A DNA stretch of 64,000 bases from NCEH01 sp043195095 (GTDB lineage Bacteria; Pseudomonadota; Alphaproteobacteria; Rhizobiales; Xanthobacteraceae), in NCBI RefSeq assembly GCF_043195095.1, contig NZ_JBAFWN010000001.1; one strand, given 5' to 3'. Below the pieces are notes generated by a model. That model ran no database searches. It saw nothing but the letters and a program-made list of their open reading frames with translations, and was not told where the DNA came from. The translations under genes were made by a program, and so were the position numbers. Positions 45,084 to 53,897 of the stretch are shown one piece after another (within the stretch, counting starts at the first letter, position 1; every line of letters begins with the position of its first letter).

Positions 45084-46424
45084 TCAACCCCGCTCGCCGA
45101 GCCACGCGAGCGTCGCGGCGCTCAACGCATCGCGCAGGCTTTCATCCGCGACGGTGTCAATGACTTCGCCGACGAAGGCTTGAATGAGCAGCGCCTCGGC
45201 CTCCTTGGCGGGGATGCCGCGGGCCATCAGGTAGAATTTCAGCTGATCGTCGAGCGTGCCGGTGGTGGCCCCGTGGCCGCACTGGACGTCGTCAGCGAAA
45301 ATCTCAAGCTCCGGCTTGCTGAAGACTTCCGCCTCCTCCGAAAGCAGAAGCGCGCGTGACATCATGCGCGCATCGGTCTTCTGGGCCTGCTGCCGCACCG
45401 CGATCTTGCCTTGGAACACCGCGTGCGCCGCATCGTCCACCACCGCCTTGAAGGTCTCCCGGCTCTGGCTGCCGGGTGCGGCGTGCTCGATGGAGAGGGT
45501 CGTGTCGGCATGTTGCCGGCCAGCAAGCAGGCTCACCCCCGAGACCTCCGCCACCGTATCCGCTCCCGAAAGGCGCACGAACATCTGGTTGCGCACCACC
45601 GAGCCGCCGACGATGAAGCCGAATGCGTTGAACCGCGCCCGCGCCCCGATATCGGCGAGCAAGGTGCCGACATGAAGCGCTGCGCCGCCTTCACCCACGG
45701 TCTTGACATGATCGAGGCGTGCGTCGTCGCCGAGCTGGAGCTGGAGCGCGGCATTGACCTGATAGTCCAGCCCTTCCGGTCCTTCATGGCTCTCGATCAG
45801 GCACACGCTGGCACCGGCCCCGATCACCGCCGCCGATCGGGTGAAGATCGCAGATGGCACATCGCCAGCGGTCACGAACAGCAGATGGATCGGACGCTTT
45901 ACCTGCACCCCTGCGGCAATCTCGATGATAACGCCGTCCCCGGCGAACGCTGTGTTCAACGCAAGCGCCGGCTCATTATGGGGAAGCAGCGGACCGAGAT
46001 CGGCCGCCAGAAGCGGCTCATCCCCCGCCAGCGCCGGCGCCAGGGCACGGATCGTCACGCCCTCCTCAAGATCAGCGAGATCGGACAGGGCGGGCGCGAA
46101 CGTGCCGTTCACCACCACAAGGCGTCGCGCGCCGAGGTCGCAAAGCCATTGCCCGGCCACCTTTGCGGCGGCCAGGGCAGCGGCATCGGGCGTGCCCGCG
46201 AGCGGCTTGGCATCCTTCATCAACCGGCGCAGGTCGGTATATTTCCACGCCTCCAGGCGGCGGTGTGGCAACCCGCCGAGCGTGAACACATTGAAGGCCG
46301 CGGCGCGCGCTGCGGCCACGGCAGGTCCGCCCGGCAGGTCCTGCCGCGCGGCCGCATAGGTGTCGGCAAGGCCGGTCTCGGCCTCAGTCTTGATGGCGGC
46401 GATCCCTGCGTTCATGACCGTCAC
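45084..46424 (-). CDS. sufD: Fe-S assembly scaffold protein SufD
   Basis: SufD, 446 aa, pairs with SufB and SufC in the SufBC2D scaffold. N-terminal segment RRLEAWKYTDLRRLMKDA near residue 55, then the beta-helix core ending in ADDVQCGHGATTGTLDDQLKFYLMARGIP near residue 380, which carries the conserved Cys and His. A GTG start at 46424 overlaps the sufC stop (GTGA), with ATG 46415 as alternative. No separate SufE, SufA or SufT gene is adjacent. Confidence 0.9.
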   Translation of the reverse strand: MTVMNAGIAAIKTEAETGLADTYAAARQDLPGGPAVAAARAAAFNVFTLGGLPHRRLEAWKYTDLRRLMKDAKPLAGTPDAAALAAAKVAGQWLCDLGARRLVVVNGTFAPALSDLADLEEGVTIRALAPALAGDEPLLAADLGPLLPHNEPALALNTAFAGDGVIIEIAAGVQVKRPIHLLFVTAGDVPSAIFTRSAAVIGAGASVCLIESHEGPEGLDYQVNAALQLQLGDDARLDHVKTVGEGGAALHVGTLLADIGARARFNAFGFIVGGSVVRNQMFVRLSGADTVAEVSGVSLLAGRQHADTTLSIEHAAPGSQSRETFKAVVDDAAHAVFQGKIAVRQQAQKTDARMMSRALLLSEEAEVFSKPELEIFADDVQCGHGATTGTLDDQLKFYLMARGIPAKEAEALLIQAFVGEVIDTVADESLRDALSAATLAWLGERG

Positions 46425-47179
46425 GCCGCCTCGTTCTGATATTGCGCATAGCCGGTCGCTTCGAGCTGCAGGGCGAGCTCCTTGCCCCCCGTCTCGACGA
46501 TGCGGCCCGCGGCGAGGACATGCACGACATCGGGCACGATATAGTCCAGCAGCCGCTGGTAATGGGTGATGACGATCATGCCCCGCTCGGCCGAGCGCAG
46601 CTGGTTCACGCCATTGGCCACCACTTTCAGCGCGTCAATGTCGAGGCCGGAATCGGTCTCGTCGAGGACGCACAGGCGCGGCTCCAGAAGCGCCATCTGC
46701 AAGGTCTCGTTGCGCTTCTTCTCGCCGCCGGAAAAGCCGACATTGAGCGGCCGGCGCAGCATTTCCGGATCAATACCGAGCTTTTTCGCCAACTCGCGCA
46801 CGCGCTTCAGCAGGTCGGGGGAGGACAGCTCCTCTTCTCCGCGCTTCTTGCGCTGAGCGTTCAGTGCCGCACGCAGGAAGGTGAGCGTCGCGACGCCGGG
46901 AATTTCCAGCGGATATTGGAATGCGAGAAATACGCCTTTGGCGGCGCGCTCATCCGGGGACATCTCGAACAGATCTTCGCCGTTGAACAGCACTTGCCCG
47001 CCGGTGATCTCGTACCCTGGCTTGCCGGCCAGCACATAGGACAGCGTGGATTTGCCAGCGCCGTTCGGACCCATGATGGCGTGGATCTCCCCCGTATTGA
47101 CGGTGAGGTCGAGCCCGTTGAGGATTTTCCGCCCGCCGATCTCGGCGCGAAGGTCGCGAATTTCCAAAAGCGCAGTCAT
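46421..47179 (-). CDS. sufC: Fe-S assembly ATPase SufC
   Basis: ABC-type ATPase of the SufBCD complex, 252 aa, cytoplasmic, not a transporter subunit. Walker A AIMGPNGAGKSTLSYVLAG near residue 37, signature LNVGFSGGEKKRNETLQMALL near 148 and Walker B CVLDETDSGLDIDAL near 170, all in the Suf-specific form. Start ATG 47179, with a TTG two codons earlier being less likely. Overlaps sufD by 4 nt. Confidence 0.95.
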   Translation of the reverse strand: MTALLEIRDLRAEIGGRKILNGLDLTVNTGEIHAIMGPNGAGKSTLSYVLAGKPGYEITGGQVLFNGEDLFEMSPDERAAKGVFLAFQYPLEIPGVATLTFLRAALNAQRKKRGEEELSSPDLLKRVRELAKKLGIDPEMLRRPLNVGFSGGEKKRNETLQMALLEPRLCVLDETDSGLDIDALKVVANGVNQLRSAERGMIVITHYQRLLDYIVPDVVHVLAAGRIVETGGKELALQLEATGYAQYQNEAA

Positions 47180-47217
47180 CGCCAATTCCTATCCTGTGCG
47201 GGTTTCGTGCCGAGCGC

Positions 47218-48699
47218 CTAACCGACGCTGCCTTCGAGCGAGATGGAGATCAGTTTCTGGGCCTCCACGGCGAACTCCATGGGAAGCTGCTGGAGCACAT
47301 CCTTCACGAAGCCGTTCACAACCAATCCAACCGCTTCTTCCTGGGAGAGGCCGCGCTGAATACAGTAGAACAACACGTCTTCGGAGATCTTCGAGGTGGT
47401 CGCCTCGTGCTCGAACACAGCCGTCGGATTGCGCGCCTCGATGTAAGGCACAGTGTGGGCCCCGCACATGTCGCCGATCAGCAGAGAGTCGCACGCGGTG
47501 AAATTGCGCGCGCCGGCAGCCTTGCGATGTGCCGTGACCTGGCCGCGATAGGTGTTCTGGGATACCCCGGCCGCAATACCCTTGGAGATGATGCGGCTCG
47601 ACGTATTCTTGCCGAGGTGGATCATCTTCGTGCCTGAATCCACCTGCTGATGGCCGTTGGATATTGCGATCGAATAGAATTCACCGCTGGAATTATCCCC
47701 GCGCAAGATGCAGCTTGGGTATTTCCACGTGATGGCGGATCCGGTCTCCACCTGGGTCCACGAGATCTTGGAATTGTCGCCCCGGCAATCGCCGCGCTTG
47801 GTGACGAAATTATAGATGCCACCGACGCCCTCGGCATTGCCTGGATACCAGTTCTGGACGGTCGAGTACTTGATTTCGGCGTCATCCATGGCGACAAGTT
47901 CGACCACGGCGGCATGGAGCTGGTTCTCGTCCCGTTGGGGCGCGGTGCAGCCTTCCAGATAGCTCACATATGCGCCCTTGTCGGCGATGATCAACGTGCG
48001 CTCGAACTGCCCCGTGTTGCGCTCATTGATGCGGAAATAGGTGGAGAGTTCCATGGGGCAGCGCACCCCTGGCGGCACATAGACGAAGGAGCCATCCGAG
48101 AAGACGGCGGAATTCAAGGTCGCGAAATAATTGTCCGAGGTCGGCACCACGCTGCCGAGATACTTACGCACAAGCTCGGGATATTCACGCAATGCCTCTG
48201 AAATGGGCATGAATATCACGCCGGCTTCCTGCAATTCTTTCTGGAACGTCGTCGCCACCGAGACACTGTCGAATACTGCGTCCACCGCGATGCGCCGCTC
48301 CCCCTCGGGCCGCACGACGCCGGCCAGCAATTCCTGCTCGCGCAAGGGGATTCCAAGCTTTTCGTAGGTTTTCAGAATTTCCGGATCCACCTCATCGAGG
48401 GAAGCGAGTTCCGGCTTCTTCTTTGGCGCGGAATAATAATAGAGATCCTGGTAATCAATCTTCGGATAGCTGACGCGCGCCCAGTCCGGCTCACGCATGG
48501 TGAGCCATCGGCGATAGGCATCCAAGCGCCATTCCAGCATCCAGGCCGGCTCATTCTTCTTCGCGGAGATGAAGCGAACGATATCTTCCGAAAGACCTTT
48601 CGGCGCCTTCTCGGATTCGATGTCGGTGACGAACCCGTACTTGTATTGTTCGACGTCGATGCGGCGGACCTGCTCGACTGTCTCTTGTACGGCGGCCAT
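47218..48699 (-). CDS. sufB: Fe-S assembly scaffold protein SufB
   Basis: SufB, 493 aa, the main scaffold for new Fe-S clusters. Conserved features: NEPAWMLEWRLDAYRRW near residue 50, QNWYPGNAEGVGGIYNFVTKRG near 285 and RNFTACDSLLIGDMCGAHTVPYIEARNP near 405, with the Cys residues that take part in sulfur acceptance. First of the sufBCDS set; it lies 133 bp downstream of fdxN, with no sigma-54 element between, so fdxN's promoter probably drives the whole block. Confidence 0.95.
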   Translation of the reverse strand: MAAVQETVEQVRRIDVEQYKYGFVTDIESEKAPKGLSEDIVRFISAKKNEPAWMLEWRLDAYRRWLTMREPDWARVSYPKIDYQDLYYYSAPKKKPELASLDEVDPEILKTYEKLGIPLREQELLAGVVRPEGERRIAVDAVFDSVSVATTFQKELQEAGVIFMPISEALREYPELVRKYLGSVVPTSDNYFATLNSAVFSDGSFVYVPPGVRCPMELSTYFRINERNTGQFERTLIIADKGAYVSYLEGCTAPQRDENQLHAAVVELVAMDDAEIKYSTVQNWYPGNAEGVGGIYNFVTKRGDCRGDNSKISWTQVETGSAITWKYPSCILRGDNSSGEFYSIAISNGHQQVDSGTKMIHLGKNTSSRIISKGIAAGVSQNTYRGQVTAHRKAAGARNFTACDSLLIGDMCGAHTVPYIEARNPTAVFEHEATTSKISEDVLFYCIQRGLSQEEAVGLVVNGFVKDVLQQLPMEFAVEAQKLISISLEGSVG

Positions 48700-48832
48700 T
48701 CAGTCACTCCCCTCACGGTTACAGGCGGCGCGTGCGCTCCCGAGGGAGCCCTTAATCGCGGGCTCCGTCGGCGGCGGCGCCGTTCGGCACGGGTCCGGCG
48801 CGGTCGCCCGCCCGGAGTGGGATCTCATCGCC

Positions 48833-49027
48833 TCAGGCGGGAACGCAGGTGTCTGCGACCGGGCAAACCGCGGCGCATTGGGGCGTCTCGAAGCTGCCCT
48901 CGCATTCCGTGCATTTCTTGGGGTCGATAATGTACATGTCGTTCTTCAGGCGAATGGCCGCATTGGGGCATTCAAATTCGCATGCACCACATACCGTGCA
49001 TTGCGAGGCGACGATCTTGTAGGCCAT
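48833..49027 (-). CDS. fdxN: FdxN-type 2[4Fe-4S] ferredoxin
   Basis: Small bacterial-type ferredoxin of 64 aa. Two cluster motifs: CTVCGACEFECP at residues 10-21 and CTECEGSFETPQCAAVCP at about 40-56, the enlarged second motif (C-x2-C-x8-C-x3-C) typical of nif-linked ferredoxins. It probably supplies electrons for nitrogenase or for FeMo-co synthesis. A perfect sigma-54 promoter 58 bp upstream and paired NifA sites identify it as a nif gene. SD GGAG precedes the ATG. Confidence 0.93.
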   Translation of the reverse strand: MAYKIVASQCTVCGACEFECPNAAIRLKNDMYIIDPKKCTECEGSFETPQCAAVCPVADTCVPA

Positions 49028-49085
49028 CTACGTGACTCCAGAGCGCGCGTACGATGTCCCCGTGACATCTCGCCAGATCGCCCAC

Positions 49086-49100
49086 GCAAGCCCTGTGCCA
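49086..49100 (-). promoter_or_regulatory. Sigma-54 promoter of fdxN-sufBCDS
   Basis: Minus strand TGGCAC-AGGGC-TTGC is a perfect -24/-12 match, 58 bp upstream of the fdxN ATG. Confidence 0.9.
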
Positions 49101-49153
49101 CACAGATTTTCGCTGATTTAATTGGATAAATTCCAATAGAACCCGCGAGCCCC

Positions 49154-49188
49154 TGTCGCGCGCCCGACAGGGTGTCGCGTCTGCTACA
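49154..49188. promoter_or_regulatory. Two NifA upstream activator sequences
   Basis: TGT-CGCGCGCCCG-ACA (49154-49169) and TGT-CGCGTCTGCT-ACA (49173-49188) are two TGT-N10-ACA sites in tandem, 54 and 73 bp upstream of the fdxN -24 element. They probably serve fdxN; nifH has its own site. Confidence 0.85.
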
Positions 49189-49407
49189 GGCCGATGTCCG
49201 ACGCGTATGGCGACCTCGGCAAGCGCAAGGCGATCGGCAGCACCCGCCCACTCGCACACTGCGGGAGGCCACGCACATCCGGGGCCAAATCCGGCCTGCC
49301 GCCCGTTGCGGGCGCCACCCCGTGCAAGCGCATCCGAAAGATCAGGTTTCGCGCCCGCCTGGGACTTCGTCGCGGCATCTCCAAGGATGTCGGGTGGCCT
49401 GCATGGA

Positions 49408-49423
49408 TGTCGGATTTGAAACA
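49408..49423. promoter_or_regulatory. NifA upstream activator sequence of nifH
   Basis: TGT-CGGATTTGAA-ACA lies 68 bp upstream of the nifH -24 element, the expected distance for NifA acting through DNA looping. The 220 bp between here and the fdxN sites hold no gene. Confidence 0.85.
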
Positions 49424-49491
49424 ACTCTGAAATGGCGCTGCGGCGCCGCGTAATCCGTTGTTTTCTCTGGATTTTGTTAAAGCAAAACCCT

Positions 49492-49506
49492 TGGCACGGG
49501 AGTTGC
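49492..49506 (+). promoter_or_regulatory. Sigma-54 promoter of nifHDKENX
   Basis: TGGCAC-GGGAG-TTGC followed by A is a textbook -24/-12 element. The -12 GC ends 155 bp upstream of the nifH ATG, giving a leader of about 145 nt. Confidence 0.95.
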
Positions 49507-49661
49507 AAAACCTATTCAGCGCACGGCGACTGGTTGCTGGCTCACGCCGATGACCTGGACAAGCAACGTCCCCTCCGTTTCGCGAAGCAGGGCTGACGAG
49601 TTCGGAAATGAGCGGCTCACGCCCTTGGCGTGACAAAGCAACCAGTTCGCAGGAGAAGCAC

Positions 49662-50552
49662 ATGTCGTCACTACGACAAATCGCATTTTACGGTAAGGGG
49701 GGCATCGGCAAGTCGACCACCTCCCAGAATACGCTGGCGGCGCTCGCCGAGATGGGACACAAGATCCTCATCGTCGGCTGCGATCCCAAGGCGGATTCCA
49801 CGCGTCTGATCCTGCACGCCAAGGCGCAGGACACCATCCTCAGCCTCGCGGCTGCCGCCGGCAGCGTCGAGGATCTGGAACTCGAGGAAGTGATGAAGGT
49901 CGGCTACCGCGACATCCGTTGCGTGGAGTCCGGCGGCCCCGAGCCCGGCGTCGGCTGCGCCGGTCGCGGCGTCATCACCTCCATCAACTTCCTGGAAGAG
50001 AACGGCGCCTACGAGGACATCGACTATGTGTCCTACGACGTGCTCGGCGACGTGGTGTGCGGCGGTTTTGCCATGCCCATCCGCGAGAACAAGGCCCAGG
50101 AAATCTACATCGTCATGTCCGGCGAGATGATGGCCATGTACGCGGCCAACAACATCTCCAAGGGCATTCTCAAATACGCCAATTCCGGCGGCGTGCGGTT
50201 GGGCGGGCTCGTCTGCAACGAGCGCCAGACCGACAAGGAGCTGGAACTGGCGGAAGCCATGGCGAAGAAGCTCGGCACGCATCTGATCTACTTCGTGCCG
50301 CGCGACAACATCGTGCAGCACGCCGAGCTGCGCCGCATGACCGTGCTCGAATACGCTCCGGACTCGGTGCAGGCGGGCCATTATCGCTCGCTGGCCACGA
50401 AGATCCATGCGAACGGCGGCAAGGGCATCATCCCGACCCCGATCACCATGGACGAGCTGGAAGACATGCTCATGGAGCACGGCATCATGAAGGCCGTGGA
50501 CGAAACCGTCGTCGGCAAGACCGCCGCCGAACTGGCTGCAATGTCCGCCTGA
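49662..50552 (+). CDS. nifH: Nitrogenase iron protein (dinitrogenase reductase) NifH
   Basis: Homodimeric ATPase that delivers electrons to the MoFe protein, 296 aa. P-loop GKGGIGKS at residues 11-18, [4Fe-4S] ligand cysteines C99 (GVGCAGRG) and C133 (VVCGGF), and the regulatory arginine R102 in CAGRGV, target of DraT-type ADP-ribosylation in species that have it. The start MSSLRQIAFYGKGG at ATG 49662 follows an AGGAG ribosome binding site; an upstream in-frame TTG or GTG is not needed. First gene of the structural operon. Confidence 0.98.
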   Translation: MSSLRQIAFYGKGGIGKSTTSQNTLAALAEMGHKILIVGCDPKADSTRLILHAKAQDTILSLAAAAGSVEDLELEEVMKVGYRDIRCVESGGPEPGVGCAGRGVITSINFLEENGAYEDIDYVSYDVLGDVVCGGFAMPIRENKAQEIYIVMSGEMMAMYAANNISKGILKYANSGGVRLGGLVCNERQTDKELELAEAMAKKLGTHLIYFVPRDNIVQHAELRRMTVLEYAPDSVQAGHYRSLATKIHANGGKGIIPTPITMDELEDMLMEHGIMKAVDETVVGKTAAELAAMSA

Positions 50553-50570
50553 GGCTTTTCAAAGCAAATC

Positions 50571-50599
50571 CCAGCCCCTTTTCGTGAGGGGCTGGTTTT
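50571..50599 (+). terminator. Hairpin between nifH and nifD (possible attenuator)
   Basis: CCAGCCCC (50571-50578) pairs with GGGGCTGG (50588-50595), followed by TTTT. It looks like a weak intrinsic terminator that lets part of the transcripts continue and so favours nifH over nifDK. Confidence 0.7.
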
Positions 50600-50635
50600 C
50601 CGCCACGAAAACTGGGGTTAAGCGAGGATAGCGAA

Positions 50636-52138
50636 ATGAGCCTGGCAAAGACACAGAGCATTGAGGAAATCAAGGCTCGCAACAAAGAGCTGATCACCGA
50701 AGTCCTGCAGGTCTACCCGGAGAAGACCGCCAAGAGGCGCGCCAAGCACCTCAATGTCCACGAATCCGGCAAGTCCGATTGCGGCGTGAAGTCCAATCTG
50801 AAGTCGGTTCCCGGCGTGATGACCATCCGCGGCTGCGCCTATGCCGGTTCGAAGGGTGTGGTCTGGGGGCCGATCAAGGACATGATCCACATCAGCCACG
50901 GCCCGGTCGGCTGCGGCCAGTATTCCTGGGCGGCGCGCCGCAATTATTATATCGGAACGACCGGTATCGATACCTTCGTGACGATGCAGTTCACGTCCGA
51001 CTTCCAGGAAAAGGACATCGTCTTCGGCGGCGACAAGAAGCTCGCCAAGATCATGGACGAAATCCAGGAACTGTTCCCGCTGAACAATGGCATCACGGTT
51101 CAGTCGGAATGCCCGATCGGCTTGATCGGCGACGACATCGAGGCGGTCTCCAAGGCCAAGTCGAAGGAATACGAAGGCAAGACCATCGTCCCCGTGCGTT
51201 GCGAAGGCTTCCGCGGCGTGTCGCAGTCGCTCGGCCACCATATCGCCAACGACGCGATCCGGGACTGGGTGTTCGACAAGATCCCGGCCGACGCCACCCC
51301 GCGTTTCGAGCCGACGGCTTACGACGTCGCGATCATCGGCGACTATAACATCGGAGGCGACGCCTGGTCCTCACGCATCCTGCTCGAGGAAATGGGCCTG
51401 CGCGTGATCGCCCAATGGTCCGGCGACGGCTCGCTGGCGGAGCTTGAGGCCACCCCCAAGGCCAAGCTCAACGTCCTGCACTGCTACCGCTCCATGAACT
51501 ATATCTCGCGTCACATGGAAGAAAAGTACGGTATTCCTTGGTGCGAGTATAACTTCTTTGGCCCCTCCAAGATCGCGGAATCGCTGCGCAAGATTGCCAG
51601 CTATTTCGACGACAAGATCAAGGAAGGCGCCGAGCGCGTGATCGCCAAGTACCAGCCGCTGATGGATGCGGTGATCGCGAAGTATCGTCCGCGCCTGGAA
51701 GGCAAGACCGTGATGCTGTTCGTCGGCGGCCTTCGCCCGCGTCACGTCATCGGCGCCTACGAAGACCTCGGCATGGAAGTGGTCGGCACCGGCTATGAAT
51801 TTGGCCACAACGACGACTACCAGCGCACCGCCCAGCATTATGTGAAGGACGGCACGCTGATCTATGACGACGTGACGGGCTACGAGTTCGAGAAGTTCGT
51901 CGAGAAGATCCAGCCGGATCTGGTCGGCTCGGGCATTAAGGAAAAGTACGTGTTCCAGAAGATGGGCGTGCCGTTCCGCCAGATGCACTCCTGGGACTAT
52001 TCCGGCCCCTACCACGGCTATGACGGTTTCGCGATCTTCGCGCGCGACATGGACATGGCGATCAATTCCCCCGTCTGGAAGATGACGAAGGCCCCGTGGA
52101 AAGCGGTGCCCAAGCCCACCCTGATGGCAGCGGAATAG
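50636..52138 (+). CDS. nifD: Nitrogenase MoFe protein alpha chain NifD
   Basis: Alpha subunit of dinitrogenase, 500 aa, holding FeMo-co. P-cluster cysteines are C67 (TIRGCAYAG), C93 (GPVGCGQYSW) and C159 (SECPIG). FeMo-co ligands are C283 (LHCYRSMNYI) and H451 (RQMHSWDYSGPYHG), and the V/R/H residues around the cofactor are intact. The ATG at 50636 lies 83 bp after nifH. The sequence is the Mo form; no vanadium or iron-only features are seen. Confidence 0.98.
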   Translation: MSLAKTQSIEEIKARNKELITEVLQVYPEKTAKRRAKHLNVHESGKSDCGVKSNLKSVPGVMTIRGCAYAGSKGVVWGPIKDMIHISHGPVGCGQYSWAARRNYYIGTTGIDTFVTMQFTSDFQEKDIVFGGDKKLAKIMDEIQELFPLNNGITVQSECPIGLIGDDIEAVSKAKSKEYEGKTIVPVRCEGFRGVSQSLGHHIANDAIRDWVFDKIPADATPRFEPTAYDVAIIGDYNIGGDAWSSRILLEEMGLRVIAQWSGDGSLAELEATPKAKLNVLHCYRSMNYISRHMEEKYGIPWCEYNFFGPSKIAESLRKIASYFDDKIKEGAERVIAKYQPLMDAVIAKYRPRLEGKTVMLFVGGLRPRHVIGAYEDLGMEVVGTGYEFGHNDDYQRTAQHYVKDGTLIYDDVTGYEFEKFVEKIQPDLVGSGIKEKYVFQKMGVPFRQMHSWDYSGPYHGYDGFAIFARDMDMAINSPVWKMTKAPWKAVPKPTLMAAE

Positions 52139-52147
52139 CTTAACCGC

Positions 52148-52181
52148 GTCCCGGCGCCCCGTTCGCGGAAGGCGCCGGGAC
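52148..52181 (+). other. Hairpin between nifD and nifK
   Basis: GTCCCGGCGCC (52148-52158) and GGCGCCGGGAC (52171-52181) form a perfect 11-bp stem with a 12-base loop and no T-run. Likely an mRNA-stabilising or processing element, not a terminator. Confidence 0.65.
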
Positions 52182-52218
52182 CCCAGATCGGGACATGACA
52201 TTTCAAGAGGACACCACC

Positions 52219-53778
52219 ATGACTCAAAATGCCGATCACGTGCTCGACCATCTCGAGCTGTTCCGCGGCCCGGAATACCAGCAGATGCTGGCGAACAAGA
52301 AGAAGATGTTCGAGAACCCACGCGATCCGGCCGAAGTGGAGCGCGTTCGGGAATGGGCCAAGACCCCTGAGTATCGCGAGAAGAACTTCGCTCGCGAAGC
52401 GCTGACCGTGAACCCCGCGAAGGCCTGCCAGCCGCTCGGCGCCGTGTTCGCCGCGGTCGGGTTCGAGGGCACCATCCCCTTCGTCCACGGTTCGCAGGGC
52501 TGCGTCGCCTATTATCGCAGCCATTTCTCCCGCCACTTCAAAGAGCCCAGCTCCTGCGTCTCCTCGTCCATGACGGAAGACGCCGCGGTGTTCGGCGGCC
52601 TCAACAACATGATCGACGGCCTCGCGAATACCTATGCGATGTACAAGCCGAAGATGATCGCGGTGTCCACCACCTGCATGGCGGAAGTCATCGGCGACGA
52701 CCTCAACGCCTTCATCAAGACGGCGAAGGAAAAAGGCTCCGTGCCGGCCGAATATGATGTGCCCTTCGCGCACACCCCGGCCTTCGTCGGAAGCCACGTC
52801 ACCGGCTACGACAATGTCATGAAGGGCATTTTCGAGCATTTCTGGGACGGCAAGGCCCGCACCGCGCCGGTGCTGGAGCGGGTGCCGAACGAGAAGATCA
52901 ACTTCATCGGCGGCTTCGACGGCTATACCGTCGGCAACCTGCGTGAAGTCAAGCGGCTGCTCGGCATCATGGGCGCCGACTACACCATCCTCGGCGACAA
53001 TAGCGACGTGTGGGACACCCCCACCGACGGCGAGTTCCGCATGTATGACGGCGGCACCACGCTGGAGGAGGCGGCCAACGCGCTCCACGCGAAGGCCACC
53101 ATCTCGATGCAGGAATATTGCACCGAGAAGACCTTGCCCTTCATTCAATCCCACGGCCAGGAAGTGGTCGCCTTCAACCATCCCATCGGGGTGGCCGGCA
53201 CCGACGCCTTCCTGATGGCGGTGTCCCGCATCATCGGCAAGGAAATCCCCGAGGAACTGGCGCGCGAGCGCGGTCGCCTGGTGGACGCCATCGCCGATTC
53301 CAGCGCGCACATCCATGGCAAGAAGTTCGCCATCTACGGCGATCCGGACTTGTGCCTCGGTCTCGCCGCCTTCCTGCTGGAGCTCGGCGCCGAACCCACC
53401 CATGTGCTCGCCACCAACGGCAGCAAGCAATGGGCGGAAAAGGTCCAGGCCCTGTTTGACTCCTCGCCCTTCGGCCAGAACTGCCATGTCTATCCCGGCA
53501 AGGATCTCTGGCACATGCGCTCGCTGCTGTTCACGGATCCGGTGGATTTCCTGATCGGCAACACCTACGGCAAGTATCTGGAGCGCGACACGGGTACGCC
53601 GCTGATCCGCATCGGCTTCCCGATCTTCGATCGCCACCACCACCATCGCTACCCGGTGTGGGGCTATCAGGGTGGCATGAACGTGCTGGTCTGGATCCTG
53701 GATAAGATCTTCGACGAAATCGACAAGAACACCAACGTCCCCTCGAAGACCGACTACAGCTTCGACATCATCCGCTGA
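52219..53778 (+). CDS. nifK: Nitrogenase MoFe protein beta chain NifK
   Basis: Beta subunit of dinitrogenase, 519 aa. P-cluster cysteines occur in NPAKACQPLGAVFA near residue 65, HGSQGCVAYYRSHF near 90 and VSTTCMAEVIGDD near 150, with the conserved Ser following. The C-terminal half carries the usual FGDPDLCLGLAAFLLELGAEP-like domain and DRHHHHRYPVWGYQGG. Start ATG 52219 is preferred over ATG 52195 because an AAGAGG ribosome site precedes it and NifK proteins begin MTQNADHVLDHLELFRGPEY. Confidence 0.98.
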   Translation: MTQNADHVLDHLELFRGPEYQQMLANKKKMFENPRDPAEVERVREWAKTPEYREKNFAREALTVNPAKACQPLGAVFAAVGFEGTIPFVHGSQGCVAYYRSHFSRHFKEPSSCVSSSMTEDAAVFGGLNNMIDGLANTYAMYKPKMIAVSTTCMAEVIGDDLNAFIKTAKEKGSVPAEYDVPFAHTPAFVGSHVTGYDNVMKGIFEHFWDGKARTAPVLERVPNEKINFIGGFDGYTVGNLREVKRLLGIMGADYTILGDNSDVWDTPTDGEFRMYDGGTTLEEAANALHAKATISMQEYCTEKTLPFIQSHGQEVVAFNHPIGVAGTDAFLMAVSRIIGKEIPEELARERGRLVDAIADSSAHIHGKKFAIYGDPDLCLGLAAFLLELGAEPTHVLATNGSKQWAEKVQALFDSSPFGQNCHVYPGKDLWHMRSLLFTDPVDFLIGNTYGKYLERDTGTPLIRIGFPIFDRHHHHRYPVWGYQGGMNVLVWILDKIFDEIDKNTNVPSKTDYSFDIIR

Positions 53779-53796
53779 TCGGCGGTTCCACAAGCC

Positions 53797-53826
53797 TGCC
53801 CCACCACCCGAATGGGCGGTGGGGCA
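53797..53826 (+). other. Hairpin between nifK and nifE
   Basis: TGCCCCACC (53797-53805) pairs with GGTGGGGCA (53818-53826); an inner CCC/GGG extends the stem. No T-run follows. It separates the structural genes from nifENX and may protect or terminate nifHDK mRNA in part. Confidence 0.65.
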
Positions 53827-53897
53827 CATCCAATGAAAGTATTTACGACCCGATTATTTGGTTCATTTCATATCCGTTCCATGGACAGGAGATGCGC

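Noticed and set aside
52018..53829. 603-codon minus-strand frame opposite nifK
   Set aside because: nifK is certain; the opposite frame has no motifs and is a codon-bias shadow.
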